Shown piece by piece: positions 8,199-17,500 of a DNA stretch of 64,000 nt. Source of the stretch: Nitrospira sp. (GTDB lineage Bacteria > Nitrospirota > Nitrospiria > Nitrospirales > Nitrospiraceae); NCBI GenBank assembly GCA_030444405.1, contig JARFPM010000020.1:1-64000 (forward strand), read 5' to 3'. The stretch's first letter is position 1; each line of letters starts with the position of its first letter. The position numbers and the translations under genes are program-made. The notes below the pieces were generated by a model. The model was not told the DNA's origin, searched no databases, and was given only the letters and a program-made list of their open reading frames with translations.

Positions 8199-9803
8199 AT
8201 GGAAGGCAAAGCCGTGTTTGAACGCACGGAGCGGAATAGTCTGATCGAACGAAAGATAAGTGGTGTGGTGAACGGGCGAAGTTCTTCAGCTCAACGACTG
8301 AGCGGCCTGGCCGGCCCGTTGCCGATGCTTATGACCATCATTGCCGTCATCGGAGTGAATGGGTGTGCCATTAAACCGATACCGTTGACGACGGAGGAGG
8401 TTCAGTCGCGGGTAAAGAAAGACCGGGCTGTTCTGACATACGATCAAGAGCCTCTCGCTGGCCCGGTGGATCTCTACGAAGCGATGGCCAGGGCGTTGAA
8501 GTATAACCTCGAGGCGCGTGTCGAGCTGATGCACAAGATGTTGGCGCAGACGCAGCTCGACCTGTCTCACTACGCGATGCTGCCTCGTCTCGCAGCAAAC
8601 GCGGGATTCGACGGCCGCAGTAATTATTCCGGCGGCACGGCATATTCCTTGCTAACAGGGCAACAGATTCTCCAACCTTTCACCTCGGCCGAAAAGAACA
8701 TCTTCTCTGCCGATCTGTCCCTCAGTTGGAACGTGTTGGATTTCGGCTTGTCCTATATCCGAGCTAAGCAAGCGGCCGACGACGTTTTGATTGCGGACGA
8801 AGAACGGCGACGAGTGGCTAATCGGGTCATGCAGGATGTGCGCATCGGCTATTGGCGAGCCGTCAGCGCAGAGCGAATTCTCCCGTCCCTCAAGCTGCTG
8901 GATGAATGGGTGAAAGCCGCTCTTGATAAGGCACAAGCCGTTCAAGACGAACGGCTGAATTCGCCGTTGGTTCCCTTGCAATACAAGCTCGATCTCCTCA
9001 ATACACAGCGGTACATTCAACAGCTCTTCAGGGAGCTGAACACCGCCAAGCTTCAATTGGCCTCGCTGATCAACCTTCCTCCTGAGCAAGAGAAAGATCT
9101 CGTCCTGATCGTTCCTGAGCGAGAGGCCCAAACCGTGAACCTCCCGCCTGATATGGCGGTGTTGGAAGATCGGGCTCTGGTGGCCCGCCCGGAGCTCCGG
9201 ATGATCGATTACCGTCGTCGCATCAACGCACAGGAGGCCAGAGCAGCTATTCTGGAGATGATGCCCAGCCTGAATTTGCTCGTCGGGGAGAATTACAACA
9301 GCAACAAATTTCTGTTTAACAACCACTGGGCTGCCTATGCGGCACGAGCGAGTTGGAATTTGCTGAACCTCCTTCGGTATCCGGCTCGAGCCAAGACTAT
9401 CCAAGCGCAGGACAAGGTCTTGCACACGCAAAACCTCGCGCTGACCATGGCTGTCATGTCGCAGGTGCATGTCAGCGTGGCGCAAGTCGCTCATGCGAAG
9501 AAGGAGGTGTCGACGGCGGCTCTCTATTACGACACACAGTCTCAAATCACCGAGCAGACACGCCTAGCCTGGCGCACGGCCAGATTCAGCGAACAGGCGT
9601 TGCTGCGCGAGCGAGTGGCCCAAGTGGCGGCGCAGCTACGCTATGACGCCGTGGAAGCCGAGGCCCAAACAGCCTGGGCCGCGCTACTGGCTGCAGTCGG
9701 AGAGGATGTGTTGCCGAACGATCTGGAGCAGGAGCAGAGCTTGTCGGATCTCGCTCACCAACTTCGCGTCCGGTGGACGAAGAGCAAGGAGTTGTTCAAG
9801 TGA
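8199..9803 (+). CDS. TolC-family outer membrane efflux lipoprotein
   Basis: A protein of up to 534 residues. A hydrophobic stretch (LPMLMTIIAVIGVNG) ends in a lipobox with Cys at about residue 56, so it is probably lipid-anchored. The rest is an outer-membrane efflux protein fold with long helical repeats (VDLYEAMARALKYNLEARVEL, the signature of TolC-like proteins). ATG 8199 lacks a good ribosome binding site; later starts just before the signal sequence (for example ATG 8325) are possible. It opens an operon with three HlyD-type genes and so likely supplies the outer-membrane channel for the giant protein downstream. Confidence 0.88.
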   Translation: MEGKAVFERTERNSLIERKISGVVNGRSSSAQRLSGLAGPLPMLMTIIAVIGVNGCAIKPIPLTTEEVQSRVKKDRAVLTYDQEPLAGPVDLYEAMARALKYNLEARVELMHKMLAQTQLDLSHYAMLPRLAANAGFDGRSNYSGGTAYSLLTGQQILQPFTSAEKNIFSADLSLSWNVLDFGLSYIRAKQAADDVLIADEERRRVANRVMQDVRIGYWRAVSAERILPSLKLLDEWVKAALDKAQAVQDERLNSPLVPLQYKLDLLNTQRYIQQLFRELNTAKLQLASLINLPPEQEKDLVLIVPEREAQTVNLPPDMAVLEDRALVARPELRMIDYRRRINAQEARAAILEMMPSLNLLVGENYNSNKFLFNNHWAAYAARASWNLLNLLRYPARAKTIQAQDKVLHTQNLALTMAVMSQVHVSVAQVAHAKKEVSTAALYYDTQSQITEQTRLAWRTARFSEQALLRERVAQVAAQLRYDAVEAEAQTAWAALLAAVGEDVLPNDLEQEQSLSDLAHQLRVRWTKSKELFK

Positions 9804-10597
9804 CTCCCCGCGGCTGGCTGTTGAACGCGGGTGCTCTGTTGGGGGTATGGCTATTGATCTCACTGGTGCCGGCAGCAGCCGGTACAACCGGCACCAAGTT
9901 AGACTCTAAACCTGCGAGCAGCGCGGCTGAACTGAGCACGATCCGCGGAGTCGTAAAGGCGACGGCGCAAGCCACCTTGGCCAGCCAAGTCCAAGGCCGA
10001 ATCAGTCGGCTCCCGTTTAAGGAAGGACAGCGGTTCAAAAAAGGAGCGCTCTTGGTCGCCCTCGACTGTTCAAAATACCAGGCGGAACTAGCCAGCGCTC
10101 AAGCTGAATATCGCGGCAAGAAGAAGACTTATGAGAACAATCTTCGCCTGTCCGAACATCAAGCAGTCGGACAGCTTGAACTGGAGGTCTCTCAGGCCGA
10201 AGCCGAAAAAGCCTTTGCTACCGTGAGGGCCGCGCAAGTCAACGTCAACGGCTGTACGGTCCTCGCACCGTTTCCCGGACGGGTCGTCAAAACAATCGTC
10301 AACGAACACGAGAACGTTTTCCCCAATGATCAACTCATCAGTCTCTTGGATGACAGTCTGCTCGAGATCGAACTGATTTTGCCGTCGAAATCGCTGGCAT
10401 GGCTGAAAGTCGGCACGCCCTTCGAATACGCCGTCGATGAGACGGGACTCCGGTATCCGGCTGTGGTTCAAGATATCGGGGCAAACGTCGATCCAGCCAG
10501 CCAAACGGTGAAGGTGAAAGGCCTGTTTCGCACCCAGCCCGAGAATGTGCTTGCGGGGATGAGCGGGACCGCTTCGTTTGCTGAAATCCCACATTGA
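9800..10597 (+). CDS. HlyD-family periplasmic adaptor subunit
   Basis: 265 residues starting at GTG 9800, which overlaps the preceding stop (GTGA) and has AAGGAG eight bases upstream. It has a signal/anchor segment (LLNAGALLGVWLLISLVPAAAG), then a lipoyl-like/barrel-sandwich half (SQVQGRISRLPFKEGQRFKKG), a short helical hairpin (about 95-150), the second lipoyl half (TVLAPFPGRVVKTIVNEHENV) and a beta-barrel. It would link an inner-membrane component to the TolC-like protein in the periplasm. No ABC ATPase or RND pump is encoded here; the inner-membrane partner is probably one of the next two genes. Confidence 0.88.
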   Translation: MTPRGWLLNAGALLGVWLLISLVPAAAGTTGTKLDSKPASSAAELSTIRGVVKATAQATLASQVQGRISRLPFKEGQRFKKGALLVALDCSKYQAELASAQAEYRGKKKTYENNLRLSEHQAVGQLELEVSQAEAEKAFATVRAAQVNVNGCTVLAPFPGRVVKTIVNEHENVFPNDQLISLLDDSLLEIELILPSKSLAWLKVGTPFEYAVDETGLRYPAVVQDIGANVDPASQTVKVKGLFRTQPENVLAGMSGTASFAEIPH

Positions 10598-10607
10598 CCA
10601 CGCCGAC

Positions 10608-11975
10608 ATGGTGTCCGTAGAAGCCACGCCACGCAGCTCGCTCCCCAAAAACACCTCACTGGCGACACTCCTTCAGTTGGAGGGGATGGTTCGTGCCGCC
10701 CGGACTCAGCAAGAACTGCAATTTCTTTTCGTCAATGAAACGCGTCGACTCATTCCCTATCGGCAAGCGGTTTTGTTGAGTCCGCCGACTCCTGCGTCAC
10801 CACACTATGAAGTGCGAGCCGCGTCCAGTGTTCCTCTCGTGGATCGCACTGCACCTCTTATGCAATGGATCGAACGATTGATTCGAGATCTGCGCAAGAC
10901 GTCCACAAGCGATGACATTCGTCGTGTGATAGAAACCGATTGTCCTACCGATCTCAAATCAGATTGGCGGGAATTCACCGCAGGTCATGGTCTCTGGTGC
11001 CCACTGAAGCATCCGGATGAACAGATCCTGGGCGGCCTGTGGTTGACGAGGGACCAACCATGGCTGGATCACGAGGTGACAGTTCTGCAACGGCTCAGCG
11101 AAGCCTATGCGTACGCCTGGCGCGCCGTCGGTCCATCCACGAGCCACCGATGGCGATGGGGCCTGAGTCGCACCACGACATGGCTCCTCGCAGCAACGGT
11201 GTTGGGCGCACTCGCGATACCGGTTCCCATGTCAATATTGGCTCCTGCGAAGATCGTTGCCAAGGACCCCATGATCGTGAGCGCCCCTATCGACGGAGTC
11301 ATTGCGGAAATTGTCGTTCTGCCCAACAACGCCGTGTCCAAGGGCGACGTATTGTTTCGGTATGAGGACACGACCTTCAGGAGCGAGTATCAGGTCGCTG
11401 AGCGAAATCTAGATGTCGCAATGGCGCAGTATCGACGCGCGGCTCAGGGGTCGTTCGTAGAAGTCGATCAGAAAGCCGATGTCCCCCTATTAAAAGCCGA
11501 AGTAGAACTGCGCGAAACGGAACGGAACTATGCCTACGAACGACTAACCAAGGTAGAGGTCAAGGCCGACCAAGCCGGACTCGTCCTGTATACGGACAAA
11601 TCGGATTGGATCGGAAAACCGGTTGTAGTCGGCCAGCGCATCATGGAACTGGCGAACCCGCAGCAGCTGGAAGTGCGGATCGATCTCCCGGTGGAAGACG
11701 CCATTGTGTTACGGGAAGGCGCACCAGTGACGCTGTTTCTGAATGCCAATCCCTTTTCCAGCGTTCCTGCCACGGTGAGTCATGCGAGCTATCACGCTGA
11801 AGTCCTGCCGAACAATACCCTAGCGTACCGCGTGACGGCGCAGCTTGGGCAGGGGGCCTCGGAATTTCGCATCGGATGGCAGGGGAGCGCAAAAATCTAC
11901 GGGGATCAGGTCACGCTGTTTACGTATCTGTTCCGTCGCCCGATTTCTGCCATCAGGCCATGGATCGGCTTATGA
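10608..11975 (+). CDS. GAF-domain / HlyD membrane-fusion hybrid protein
   Basis: About 455 residues from ATG 10608 (TTG 10578 is also in frame; neither has a clear ribosome binding site). Residues about 15-180 form a GAF-like cytoplasmic domain (LLQLEGMVRAARTQQELQFL, ending WLDHEVTVLQRLSEAYAYAW). One transmembrane helix follows at about 195-215 (TTTWLLAATVLGALAIPVPM). The remainder is a HlyD adaptor (APIDGVIAEIVVLPNNAVSKGD, the helical pair, ADQAGLVLYTDKSDWIGKPV). A cytoplasmic small-molecule-type sensor joined to an export adaptor suggests gated secretion. It ends in an ATGA overlap with the next gene. Confidence 0.82.
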   Translation: MVSVEATPRSSLPKNTSLATLLQLEGMVRAARTQQELQFLFVNETRRLIPYRQAVLLSPPTPASPHYEVRAASSVPLVDRTAPLMQWIERLIRDLRKTSTSDDIRRVIETDCPTDLKSDWREFTAGHGLWCPLKHPDEQILGGLWLTRDQPWLDHEVTVLQRLSEAYAYAWRAVGPSTSHRWRWGLSRTTTWLLAATVLGALAIPVPMSILAPAKIVAKDPMIVSAPIDGVIAEIVVLPNNAVSKGDVLFRYEDTTFRSEYQVAERNLDVAMAQYRRAAQGSFVEVDQKADVPLLKAEVELRETERNYAYERLTKVEVKADQAGLVLYTDKSDWIGKPVVVGQRIMELANPQQLEVRIDLPVEDAIVLREGAPVTLFLNANPFSSVPATVSHASYHAEVLPNNTLAYRVTAQLGQGASEFRIGWQGSAKIYGDQVTLFTYLFRRPISAIRPWIGL

Positions 11976-14104
11976 ACCCGACGACGCATCAAGAGTGCAA
12001 GGCTTCTTTGCCGCCGTTCCGCGAGGATCTCCAGCTCCTCACCGGGGCTCCGGCGGCAGACGGGTCGCCGACCTGGGTGCTCGTTGATCCGGTCCGCGGA
12101 AAATATTTCCAGATTGGATGGGCTGCCTATCAGATGCTGTCACGCTGGAACGGCCGATCGGCAGAGGCAGTCCTGTCGGCGATCCATGCCGAGACCACCT
12201 GTCGCGTCACTCCCAAGGATATCGAGGATCTTCTGCGGTTCTTGTATGGCAATCATCTCATGAGGGAACCGCCGCAGGGAGGCTACCGAGCCTATGTCGC
12301 GCAAGCAGAAGCGGCAAAACCCCAGTGGCTCAAGTGGCTGGTACATCACTATCTGTTTTTCCAAGTGCCGTTGGTTAGGCCCGATCGATTTCTTCGCGCG
12401 ACGCTGCCCTATGTCGAATGGCTCTTTGCGCGATCGACGGCCTGGATCGTTGGGCTCATCGGATTGATGGGGATCTATCTCGCCTCGCGCCAGTGGGACG
12501 CCTTTACGGCCACCATGTTGCATTTTTTTACCCTCCGTGGCTTCGCGCTGTACGTCCTATGCTTGGCAATCGTCAAGGTGTTCCATGAGCTCGGCCATGC
12601 CTACACTGCGACCCGCTATGGCTGTCGGGTTTCCACGATGGGAATTGCCATGATCGTCATGGTGCCCATGCTCTATTCAGACACCTCCGATGCATGGAAA
12701 TTGACGTCTCGTCGCCAACGTGCCGCCATCGGTGCCGCCGGCATGGTGGTCGAATGTGGGTTGGCCGGCTTGGCCATCTTCACGTGGAGCTTTCTCGAGG
12801 ACGGGGTCGCGAGAAGCCTGGCATTCATCATGGCCACGACGAGCTTGATGCTGGGGGCCGGGATCAACCTCAATCCCTGCATGCGGTTCGATGGGTATTA
12901 CGTCCTATCGGACGTGCTGGGCGTTCCCAATTTGCATGATCGGGCGTTCGCCTTTGGCCAGTGGCATCTGAGACGGCTCCTGTTCGGTCTGGAAACGCCG
13001 ATGCCCGAACCAGTGGCTCCAGCCCGCCGCCGCTTCCTCATCGGGTTCGCGTGGGCCGTATGGGTGTACCGTCTGATGTTGTTTCTCGGTATCGCCTTCG
13101 TCGTCTATCACTTTTTCTTCAAATTACTGGGGCTCATTCTGTTTGCGATCGAGATCGGGTGGTTCATTCTGCTCCCAATCATGCGCGAACTGAATGCCTG
13201 GTGGATGTTGCGTGGAGCGGTTCGCGAACGGAAGCGCGTAGGGGTCTCAGCCGGGGCCGCGATCTCCCTGGTGGCGCTGCTGTTCATTCCGTGGTCGGAC
13301 CGGATCATCCTTCCAGCGGTGTTGGAATCCACCCCCCATGCCACGATCTATGCGCCCATGCCGGGGAGAATCGTCGAACTGGCACTCACCGAAGGGCGGC
13401 AGGTGGAGAAGGGGGACACCTTGGTCGAGTTGGAATCGCCGGCACTCGACAAAGATGTAGCCTTGACGCGCAAGCGAATCGAGGTCGAACAGTTGAGGGG
13501 GCGCCGTCAATTCGCCGATCAACAGGAACTCGCGAAGCATCAGGTGACGCTGGAAACTTTGAAGGCTCACCTCTCACAGCTCGAGGGGCTTGTGCAGCAG
13601 CAGCAGAATCTCTCGCTCACCGCGCCGATCTACGGGGTGGTCACCGACCGGTCGGAGGCCTTGCATGTGGGACGATGGATCAATAAGGAGTTGCCGATCG
13701 CGTACGTGGTCGATCCAGCGGGAGAGGAGCTGCATGCCTTGGCTCCTGAAACCGAGGTTGGCTACCTCCGTTCGGGCCAGTCTGCTCGATTCATTCCTGA
13801 AGGTCCGGAACGGCCGAGCTTGGAGGCGCAGGTCGTCGAAATTCGGGACATCGATGAAAGCAGCTTTACGGTTCCCTACCTGGCTTCTCTCTATGGCGGC
13901 GAGGTGCCGGTTCGAGAAGATGCCAATCACAAGTTGAGACCGGAAACCTCCGTGTATCGCATCACGCTGCGCCTCGTCGAGCCCTCTCCGCGCTGGAACC
14001 AGGCGGTGCGAGGGACCCTGCTGGTAGAAGGCCCTCGTATCAGCTTCGCCCAACGGGCCTGGGAGAAGGGGGCTCGGATTCTGATTCGCGAAAGCGGCGT
14101 GTAA
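11972..14104 (+). CDS. M50 (site-2-type) metalloprotease / HlyD fusion membrane protein
   Basis: 710 residues from ATG 11972, overlapping the previous stop. Residues about 20-110 resemble a small PqqD-like/winged N-domain (VLVDPVRGKYFQIGWAAYQML). A multi-pass membrane section follows, with the zinc motif HELGH and the second M50 motif NPCMRFDGYYVLSD. After about residue 440 comes a HlyD lipoyl/coiled-coil section (APMPGRIVELALTEGRQVEKGD, then LTAPIYGVVTDRSEALHVGRW). The layout suggests an inner-membrane protease that also forms part of the export conduit. The gene directly upstream of the giant protein is a natural candidate to process or thread it. Confidence 0.85.
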   Translation: MNPTTHQECKASLPPFREDLQLLTGAPAADGSPTWVLVDPVRGKYFQIGWAAYQMLSRWNGRSAEAVLSAIHAETTCRVTPKDIEDLLRFLYGNHLMREPPQGGYRAYVAQAEAAKPQWLKWLVHHYLFFQVPLVRPDRFLRATLPYVEWLFARSTAWIVGLIGLMGIYLASRQWDAFTATMLHFFTLRGFALYVLCLAIVKVFHELGHAYTATRYGCRVSTMGIAMIVMVPMLYSDTSDAWKLTSRRQRAAIGAAGMVVECGLAGLAIFTWSFLEDGVARSLAFIMATTSLMLGAGINLNPCMRFDGYYVLSDVLGVPNLHDRAFAFGQWHLRRLLFGLETPMPEPVAPARRRFLIGFAWAVWVYRLMLFLGIAFVVYHFFFKLLGLILFAIEIGWFILLPIMRELNAWWMLRGAVRERKRVGVSAGAAISLVALLFIPWSDRIILPAVLESTPHATIYAPMPGRIVELALTEGRQVEKGDTLVELESPALDKDVALTRKRIEVEQLRGRRQFADQQELAKHQVTLETLKAHLSQLEGLVQQQQNLSLTAPIYGVVTDRSEALHVGRWINKELPIAYVVDPAGEELHALAPETEVGYLRSGQSARFIPEGPERPSLEAQVVEIRDIDESSFTVPYLASLYGGEVPVREDANHKLRPETSVYRITLRLVEPSPRWNQAVRGTLLVEGPRISFAQRAWEKGARILIRESGV

Positions 14105-14105
14105 A

Positions 14106-14229
14106 CAGGATGTTGAAAAAGTCCTCCAGCTTCGTTCTCGCGTCGCTCAGAGGCTCAACATACAGACCTGTGTATGCCTCGCCTCTTCGCTCGCTGCGGC
14201 CTTGCTGGAAGGCCTTTTTGAACATCCTG
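14106..14229. repeat. 124-bp hairpin repeat, complete copy
   Basis: Bounded by CAGGATGTTGAAAAAG and its near-reverse complement CTTTTTGAACATCCTG. It shares most of its interior (GTTCTCGC, TCAGAGGCTCAAC, CTCTTCGCTCGCTGCGGCC) with the copy at 35153-35276, and both are 124 bp. It begins two bases after the stop of the M50-HlyD gene, so it may act as its transcript end. Confidence 0.85.
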
Positions 14230-14528
14230 CCCGCTCGACTGATTCGGTCCATCACCTCCAAGAGGTCGAAAGTTCACGAGCGTCAAAATGTCAAAATAGT
14301 GCTTCAACATTCTGCTAGAACCAGAGCGGCTGGTTAGGACCGGGAACCCTCGCTCCGACAGCATTGGACAAGCAAAGGGGGTCCCTCGTCACATTCTGTG
14401 ACCCTCAACGAACCCCTCCGCAGTGCACAGTCTAGAGCCCTTGTATAAAAAGGTGAATTTGTTTCGAGAAATGGCACTTGCCTTGCTAGCTTCATTGGAA
14501 TATCGGGAATGCAGGTCTTCCCAGTATT
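14230..14528. other. Leader region of the giant surface protein gene
   Basis: Together with the preceding repeat this makes a 424-base gap. A TATAAA-like box lies near 14444 (TTGTATAAAAAGG) and another -10-like TATTAT just before the start codon at 14529. No ribosome binding site is visible before 14529. No small gene is supported. Confidence 0.4.
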
Positions 14529-17500
14529 ATGCGAATACTACGCCGATCCAAGAAGGCCGCCGGGGGATCCACCTGCGGGCGCCGACGCACGCCAATAGAT
14601 CAGGGTGCAGCGGTCCCCACGTTTGGGATGTCTTGGCTCGCGCTCGAACCAAGGATCATGTTCGATGGAGCTGCCGTCGCCACGGCCAGCACCGTGACCA
14701 CCGAACAGGTCGCGCAACAGCAGACGGATGCGGCTGCCTCGCCCGATGACGCGACAACGGCTGACCCCACGCCTGAGGCACCTGCGCCCACGGGGGAACC
14801 CCAATTCACCGCCGACGACAAGGCCTTGTTCGATGCCCTAGCAGCATACGATCAATCGACTGCCCGCCAGGAAGTCGTATTTGTGTCCTCCAGCGTCCTG
14901 GAGTATCAGAAGCTCGTCGACGGGATCAGCCCCAACGTCGAAGTGCATATCCTCGACTCCTCCCGGGACGGCGTGCAGCAGATGGCGGAGATCCTCGCCG
15001 GCCGGACCAACATCGATGCGATCCACCTGATCGGCGAGGGCACCGAGGCCGAGATGCATCTCGGGGCCAGCTTCCTGACCCAGGATTCGATTAGCACGAC
15101 CTATGCACAATCGTTCCAGCAAATCGGTCAGAGCCTGTCACAAAACGCCGACCTCCTGATCTATGGTTCGAGTTTCGGCCATGGCGATGCCGGGCAATTG
15201 GCCCTGAACACGTTGGCCCAGCTCACGGGCGCCGATGTGGCCGCGAGCAAGGACCAGACCGGCAGCGCTGCCGAGCGCGGCAACTGGCAACTGGAAGTCT
15301 CCACCGGCCCGATCGAGACCGCCGTCGTGATCAGCGCCTCCACTCAAGCGACCTGGGACCATGCGCTGTCGACCTTCGCCGGCACCAACACGAACGATAC
15401 GGGCGCGGCGAGCCAGGACAATCTCGTGGCAGCCGTGCCGCAGCCGGGAGCCACGCGCCACGAAATCGCGTTCGTCGACACCTCCATTAAGGACTACGAA
15501 GCGTTGCTGGCCGACGTCAATCCGAACGCCACGGTGGTTCTGCTGGATGGCTCGCGCGATGGCATCCAGCAGATCGCCGATTATCTGACGAACCAGCAGA
15601 ACGTGGATGCGATACACATTGTGTCGCACGGCAGCGAGGGTTCCTTCCAGCTCGGCACTGCGGTGCTCAATGCGGACTCCATGAGCGAGCAGTATGCCGC
15701 GCTGCTGGGCGAGATCGGCAGCCATCTGTCCGCGAATTCGGACATCCTGGTCTACGGGTGCGATTTTGGCAAAGGCGATGCCGGCCAGGAAGCCATGATA
15801 CGGCTGGCCTCTCTGACCGGCGCCGATGTCGAGGCTTCTGATGATCTGACCGGAGCTGCGCAGTTGGGCGGCGACTGGGTGCTGGAGTTGTCGACCGGTC
15901 AGATCGAGACAGGTATCGTCTTCAGTGAGCAGGTGCGCACCGACTTCGATCATGTCCTTGTGCCGCCAGTGGCCGTGGATGATGCGTACTCGGTCAACGA
16001 AGATACGACGCTGGTTGTCGGTCCGCCAACCACGAATCTGGCGAACTATTGGAAATTCAACGATGGCGGGACGAGCCAAACCGCGGTGGACTCTGGATCG
16101 TTTGGCAATAACGGGACCCTGGGAAGCACCGCGGGTGTCGACGCAAACGATCCCGCCTGGACCGGCGGCTACGTTGGTACCAACGCACTGTCATTCGATG
16201 GGACCACTGACTACGTCTCGACGAACAGTACCATCGCGAAGACCGCCAGTAGCTTCACACTATCGGCATGGTTCCAAACCAATACCACGACGGGGTCCCA
16301 CCATATTCTCTGGGAGGGTTACACCGGTGGAAATGGATACGGCAATGGCGGGTCCACCAGCCCTGCGACCTCTGAAATGAGCCTCTCGGTTGGTGGCTAC
16401 AATGCGTCTTACGACAATAAGATTGTTTTCTCTCTCGGCTATGACGTACCTCCCACCACCGCTAACTCCATCTTTATTGCTTCGGCATCGAATTTCACGG
16501 ATACCGCCGGCTGGCATCATGTTGCAGTGACCGTATCCGATGTGGGCGGCGGGCTCAAGAGCGCTTCGCTATACGTGGATGGCCAACTCGAAGGGACTGA
16601 CCCCGGTAGTGAGAACGACCGCTCCGTATGGAATAGCCTCCTTATCGGTGGGACAAGTTCCGGGACACGATTATTCGGCGGCAAGATCGACGAGGTGCGA
16701 ATCTATGACACGGCCCTCTCGGGCGCACAGGTTCAAAGTATCGCGCAGGCCGGAGTCCTGCAGAACGACTCAGACATCGACAGCCCCCTGATCAAGGTGA
16801 ACACCAGCGTCGTAACCGGGCCGGCAAACGGCAGCTTAAGCATCAACTCCGACGGCTCGTTCACCTACACGCCCAACGTCAACTTCAGCGGCATCAACAG
16901 CTTCACGTACAAAGCCAACGACGGCACGGTCGATTCGAACGTGGCCACGGTCACCATCACGGTGAATCCGGTCAACGACGCGCCGGTGCTGGACAACACG
17001 AAGAGCCCGACGCTGACGGCGCAGAACGAAGACTCGGGCGCGCCGTCCGGTGCGGTGGGGACGCTGGTTTCATCGCTGGTCGATTTTGCCAGTCCGGCGG
17101 GTCAAGTCGATAACGTAACGGAGGTGGACAGCGGTGCGGTGTTCGGCATCGCGATCACCGCAGTGGATACCACCAATGGCACCTGGTTCTACTCGACCAA
17201 TAACGGGGTCAGCTGGAACGCGCTGGGTGCCGTGACCAATAGCAGTGCGCGACTGTTGGCCGCCGACGCCAACACGCGGCTCTATTTCCAGCCAAACGCC
17301 GACTATAACGGCTCGCTCCCCACAGCGATCACGTTCAGGGCCTGGGACCAGACCAGCGGCGCCAACGGGGGGACGGCCGACACGAGCACCAACGGCGGCA
17401 CGACCGCCTTCTCGACGGCGACGGATACGGCGAGCCTGACCATCAATCCGGTCAACGATGCGCCGGTGAACACCGTGCCGGGGCCGCAGACCGTGGTGCA

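Noticed and set aside
8652-9545. 297-codon minus-strand open frame
   Set aside because: Antisense to the TolC-like gene; composition is typical of a mirrored reading of helical repeats.
14106-14229. 124-bp repeat as a tRNA or ribozyme gene
   Set aside because: No cloverleaf, anticodon or CCA end; the symmetrical arms and second copy fit an intergenic palindromic repeat.
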